Shown: positions 22,442 to 25,364 of the stretch, piece by piece
How the letters are laid out: each line of letters opens with the position of its first letter
How positions within the stretch are numbered: position 1 is the stretch's first letter
Assembly: GCA_018110855.1 (NCBI GenBank)
Contig: JAGBFZ010000038.1
Coordinates: forward strand, 1-25,364
Direction of reading: 5' to 3'
Origin: Oscillospiraceae bacterium
GTDB lineage: Bacteria > Bacillota > Clostridia > Oscillospirales > Ruminococcaceae
Length of the DNA stretch: 25,364 nt
The notes under the pieces: model-generated
Database searches by the model: none
What the model saw: only the letters and a program-made list of their open reading frames with translations
What the model was told of the DNA's origin: nothing
Position numbers and translations under genes: made by a program

Positions 22442-23974
22442 CTAGCGTGTTTCATGCCTTGCCCGTAAATGTGCGATAACGCTCCTGCATACTGTAAGCC
22501 GCTCCCGCAGCTCATAAATATACATAAGCTCCTGAAAATCATCGGCATGAAGCTTTTCGGACAGAACTTCAAGCTCTGTTATCCGCCTGTCGGCAATATC
22601 AAGCTGACTTGCGTTAAAGCGATAATTTGTCTTAATTCCTCCTGCATAGGAATCCATGACTGTCTGCATAGCTTCCTCAAGCTGCTCTGTGGAATAAAAG
22701 GAGTTATCCTCGCCCGTAAATCTCTCTATCTCGGCAATATGCGAATTTATCTCAGCTTCTCCAATATTGGCAGGAGCATTTTCCGAAATAAACCTTACCG
22801 CCGCAAGCGCTGCTATCTCTCCCTCTGCAAGAGCGCCCGTAACATATTTCTGAGGACAGCCTCCCGAAACATCTCCCGCAGCATATAAGCCCTTAATGGT
22901 GGTGGCACGGTTAGTATCCACCCAGTAACCGCTTGCGGTGTGACCGCCGACTATGTACGGTTCAGTGCCTTCTATCTCCACATTCTGCTCGGATATCTTC
23001 CTGCCGCTCTCCACCCATTTAAGGGTCTGAGAGGGAGCCATGTTCAGATAGGCTTTGAGTAAGGAATCCTCCGTTTCGGGAGAGATGCCCTCGGTTTTCA
23101 GATAACAGGGTCCCCTGCCCTCAAGGTTTTCCATAACAGTGCCGTAAACTCTTTCGGAGGTGGTAAGACCGTATTTTGTCTCGTATATTTCACCCTGAGA
23201 ATTTATTTGCTTTGCTCCCGCACCCTGCGCAAGAGTTCCCGTGGGAGCAATAGTGTCCTTGCAGCGAAGAGCGATAAAACGCATTTCAAAGGTGGTCATC
23301 TCCGCACCGTGACGTATGCCCATGGCATAGCCCGCACCCGTGTTAAAGGGAGGATACCACATTTTATGCCGTGAAGCGCCGGGATTATTGGGCTTGTAAA
23401 GTCCCGCCGCACCGCCTGTGGCAATTATCACCACATTTGCTTCAATGGAATAAAATGTGTCATTCTCGATACCGATGGCAAAAGCACCCTTTATCCTGTT
23501 GTCCGAAACGGAAATATCCGTAACGTTCACACGGTTCAGGACAGTAACATTCGGCAGCTTTTCAACAGCTGCCGCAAGAATGGGCTTGATATTCTCACCG
23601 TTTATCTTGATGTTTCTGTTTCCTCTTGCAGCATATTTTCCGTTCTCGTCCTTTAAAATGACGAGTCCCAGCTCCTCAAGCCTTTCTGTGACCTTGTTGA
23701 GCCGCTCGGACATGGTAATGAGCAGATCGTCACGGACAATGCCGTCTGCGTCCTTTTTTGCGTAATCAACATAATCCTGCGGAGTTCTTCCCTCGGTGAT
23801 GTATGCATTCAGCGCATTCACACCAGCCGCAAGACAGCCGCTGCGCTTGATATGCGCCTTTTCGCAGATAAGAATATTCAGCTCCGAATTTTCCGCAGCA
23901 GTCAGAGCCGCATAGCAGCCTGCCGCACCACCGCCAATGATAAGCAGATCGGTCTTTATCTTTTCTGTTTTCAC
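22442..23974 (-). CDS. aprA: AprA-like adenylylsulfate reductase flavoprotein, ended by in-frame amber
   Basis: AprA-like FAD proteins of the fumarate reductase/succinate dehydrogenase superfamily reduce APS to sulfite and AMP. The FAD dinucleotide motif GGGAAGCYAALTAAE is near residue 14. Next come VVIIATGGAAGLYKPNNPG, the YIVGGHTASGYWVDTNRATT region and the C-terminal FAD-binding GLYAAGDVSGGCPQKYVTGALAEGEIAA. It ends ERLTVCRSVIAHLRARHETR before TAG 22442-22444, where homologues usually continue. The next 49 codons in frame look coding. GTG 23974, 4 nt after trxB, is the likely start; in-frame GTGs at 23986 and 24022 are alternatives. This gives 510 aa, or about 560 with the continuation. 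It is paired with the AprB-like gene directly downstream. Confidence 0.88.
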   Translation of the reverse strand: MKTEKIKTDLLIIGGGAAGCYAALTAAENSELNILICEKAHIKRSGCLAAGVNALNAYITEGRTPQDYVDYAKKDADGIVRDDLLITMSERLNKVTERLEELGLVILKDENGKYAARGNRNIKINGENIKPILAAAVEKLPNVTVLNRVNVTDISVSDNRIKGAFAIGIENDTFYSIEANVVIIATGGAAGLYKPNNPGASRHKMWYPPFNTGAGYAMGIRHGAEMTTFEMRFIALRCKDTIAPTGTLAQGAGAKQINSQGEIYETKYGLTTSERVYGTVMENLEGRGPCYLKTEGISPETEDSLLKAYLNMAPSQTLKWVESGRKISEQNVEIEGTEPYIVGGHTASGYWVDTNRATTIKGLYAAGDVSGGCPQKYVTGALAEGEIAALAAVRFISENAPANIGEAEINSHIAEIERFTGEDNSFYSTEQLEEAMQTVMDSYAGGIKTNYRFNASQLDIADRRITELEVLSEKLHADDFQELMYIYELRERLTVCRSVIAHLRARHETR

Positions 23975-23978
23975 GGGA

Positions 23979-24899
23979 TCACTCACCCTTTTCGCTAAGA
24001 TATTTTTCAGCGGAATAAACACTGTTTGCGCCGTCCGCCGCAGCCGTTACCACCTGTCTCAAAGGCTTTGTTCGGACATCACCCGCAGCGAATATTCCCT
24101 TTGCGGAGGTAATACAGTCCTCACCCGCAATAACATAGCCATTCCCGTCAAGCTCCGCAATACCATCAAGAAGAGCGCTGTCGGGAGCATTTCCGATCGC
24201 CGCAAAAACGCCGTTTACGGGAATAACACGTTCCTCGCCGTTCTGCGATATCCGCAGATTCTCAACTCTCTTTTCACCCGAAATCTCCACAGGAACGGCA
24301 TTATAAATTATCTCGATATTTTCCGTCTCCATGATCTGCTTTGAAAGAGTCTTGTTTCCTCTGAAAGCGTCTCTTCGGTGGATAAGATAGACCTTTTCGG
24401 CTATCTTCGAGAGAAAAATCGCTTCACCCAAAGCAGTATCTCCACCGCCGATAACAGCGGCGGTCTTGTTTTTGTAAAATGCCCCGTCGCATACAGCGCA
24501 GTAGGAAACTCCCTTTCCCGCAAATTCAGCCTCGCCCTTGATACCGAGCTTTCTGTGAGAAGCCCCCGCAGCATATATAACGGTTTTGGTCATATAAGAG
24601 CTGCCGTCCTCAAGAGAGATCCTGTATAACCCATTATCGGGAACGATCTCAGTGACCTCGCCCTCAATGAATGAAGTGCCGAGAGCTTCGGCATGACTGC
24701 GGAATTTCTCCCCCAGCTCAAAGCCGTTTTCGCCGTAAAGCCCGGGGTAATTATCCACCCGCTCGCTTTCTGCGATCTGCCCCGTACCCATGTAATTTTT
24801 CTCGATAACTATATATTCAAGGGCTGCACGGCTTGCATATATGGCTGCGGAAAGTCCCGCAGCTCCGCTGCCGATTATAATGGTATCATAGATCTTCAT
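23979..24899 (-). CDS. trxB: Thioredoxin reductase
   Basis: TrxB uses NADPH to reduce thioredoxin. The 306-residue protein has FAD motif GSGAAGLSAAIYASRA from residue 10. The redox-active pair Cys134-Cys137 lies in SYCAVCDGAF. NADPH-binding residues are in VIGGGDTALGEA and IHRRDAFRGNK, and the C-terminal FAD loop is GIFAAGDVRTKPLRQVVTAAADG. ATG 24899 is preferred: AAGGAC lies about 10 nt upstream and the protein then starts MKIYDTIIIGSG. Other in-frame ATGs at 24917 and 24932 lie inside the preceding gene. It overlaps the JAMM gene by 14 nt. Its place in the sulfur operon suggests it supplies reducing power to cysteine or sulfite metabolism rather than only general thioredoxin turnover. Confidence 0.95.
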   Translation of the reverse strand: MKIYDTIIIGSGAAGLSAAIYASRAALEYIVIEKNYMGTGQIAESERVDNYPGLYGENGFELGEKFRSHAEALGTSFIEGEVTEIVPDNGLYRISLEDGSSYMTKTVIYAAGASHRKLGIKGEAEFAGKGVSYCAVCDGAFYKNKTAAVIGGGDTALGEAIFLSKIAEKVYLIHRRDAFRGNKTLSKQIMETENIEIIYNAVPVEISGEKRVENLRISQNGEERVIPVNGVFAAIGNAPDSALLDGIAELDGNGYVIAGEDCITSAKGIFAAGDVRTKPLRQVVTAAADGANSVYSAEKYLSEKGE

Positions 24900-25305
24900 C
24901 AATTGTAAGTCCTTCATTTTCTGCGGTATCACCGCTTATCTTGAATGAGTTCAGAACGGGCTTTTCCCTGTCCATAAGCGAAAGGATAAGATAGCTTGCC
25001 TTGCTGTCATAAGCAAGGCGCTTGTCCTCCTCGGAGGGACGTGAGGGAGATTCGGGGTGAGAATGCCAGTTTCCAAGCGGTGTCAGCCCGTTTGCCCGCA
25101 TATCCTTCACCGCCGCAAGCTGCTCCTTGGGGTCAAGGGAGAAATGCTCGTTTGAATGGTCGGTATTGGTAAGGATATAGACCTTTTTTATCACCTTGCC
25201 GCTGTCCGTTATCTCCCCTGCGATAAGCCCGCAGGCTTCCTCGGGAAGAACGCTTTCGGCGTGTTTTAATATTTTTTCAAAATCAGCTCTTTTCAGAGTT
25301 ATCAT
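24886..25305 (-). CDS. JAMM/Mov34-type metallopeptidase (Mec-like)
   Basis: The 139-residue protein is a minimal JAMM domain. It has the metal site HSHPESPSRPSEED (His81, His83, Ser91, Asp94), matching HxHx7SxxD, with the upstream conserved glutamate near residue 23 in LPEEACGLIAGE. The family cleaves isopeptide or C-terminal amide bonds. Small bacterial members such as mycobacterial Mec+ release cysteine from the sulfur carrier CysO. Such proteins often sit with ThiS- and MoeB-like genes. The ribosome binding site GAGGAAT overlaps the stop of the partial upstream gene, 7-8 nt before the ATG. In this operon a role in sulfur-carrier-based cysteine or methionine synthesis is likely by context. 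Confidence 0.9.
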   Translation of the reverse strand: MITLKRADFEKILKHAESVLPEEACGLIAGEITDSGKVIKKVYILTNTDHSNEHFSLDPKEQLAAVKDMRANGLTPLGNWHSHPESPSRPSEEDKRLAYDSKASYLILSLMDREKPVLNSFKISGDTAENEGLTIDEDL

Positions 25306-25311
25306 AAAAAA

Positions 25312-25364
25312 TCATTCCTCGTTTGTAAGATGAACTCCGTCACACTCATGCTGCTCGTAGTCGA
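25312..25364 (-). CDS. C-terminal fragment of the gene upstream of the JAMM protein
   Basis: At the right edge one frame is open to TGA 25312-25314 and reads DYEQHECDGVHLTNEE. The start lies outside the window. Its stop is inside the ribosome binding site region of the JAMM gene, so it belongs to the same operon. It contains one cysteine close to the C-terminus. Sixteen residues are too few to name it; a sulfur-transfer protein would fit the context but is not demonstrated. Confidence 0.55.
   Translation of the reverse strand, partial: DYEQHECDGVHLTNEE

Noticed and set aside
22442..22444. Pyrrolysine or general amber reassignment as the explanation for the TAG in the AprA-like gene.
   Set aside because: TAG ends the DinB-like gene (7791-7793) and the AprB-like gene (21994-21996) as a normal stop. 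No pyl genes are in the window. AprA proteins are not known to need pyrrolysine. Kept only as a remote option.
25312..25349. Alternative short frame beginning MSVTEFILQTRNDFL at the right edge overlapping the JAMM start.
   Set aside because: It has no ribosome binding site. The other frame (ending HLTNEE) places its stop in the JAMM ribosome binding site region, as in the rest of the operon, and is more protein-like.

Overview
The window looks like chromosomal DNA from a moderate-GC member of the Bacillota. A Clostridia lineage of the Ruminococcus/Oscillospiraceae type is my best guess. The basis is the Firmicutes-style gene order (plsX-rnc-smc-ftsY and yhbY-nadD-yqeK-rsfS), near-consensus sigma-A promoters, strong AGGAGG-like ribosome binding sites, and TTG/GTG starts. 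No rRNA, tRNA, insertion sequence, phage gene or CRISPR array was seen.

Layout. Positions 1-15874 are all on the plus strand and are mostly housekeeping. They hold a gene fragment, two small membrane proteins and plsX (phospholipid synthesis). A consensus promoter then leads into rnc, an Elp3-like radical SAM gene, smc, a DinB-like gene and ftsY (RNA processing, chromosome organisation, protein targeting). The genes that follow without a break are the XTP/dITP pyrophosphatase gene, yhbY, nadD, yqeK and rsfS (nucleotide hygiene, ribosome maturation, NAD and Ap4A). Two related membrane proteins of unknown function precede leuS. rpsU, missed by simple long-ORF searches because it has only 57 codons, follows under its own consensus promoter. 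After rpsU lies a 103-nt three-tier inverted repeat and a classic terminator. Then come a YqeG-type phosphatase, an endonuclease IV-like protein and a three-part lipoprotein. A strong hairpin at 18911-18940 separates this half from the convergent minus-strand half.

The minus-strand half (25364 down to 18945) is one tightly packed sulfur operon. In transcription order it holds the tail of an unidentified gene, a JAMM metallopeptidase, thioredoxin reductase, an AprA-like flavoprotein, an AprB-like two-cluster ferredoxin, cysD, cysN and an Rrf2/CymR-like regulator. Read together it encodes sulfate activation to APS by CysDN and direct reduction of APS by an AprAB-like pair. No APS kinase is visible. 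The JAMM protein hints at a sulfur-carrier-protein step whose partners would lie beyond the window edge.

The most notable observations are these. The AprA-like frame is interrupted by an in-frame amber codon at 22442-22444, yet stays open and protein-like for 49 more codons until it overlaps the aprB start. CysN carries a C-terminal extension of about 154 residues that is not an APS kinase. FtsY carries its acidic region at the C-terminus instead of the N-terminus. A structured inverted repeat lies behind rpsU.
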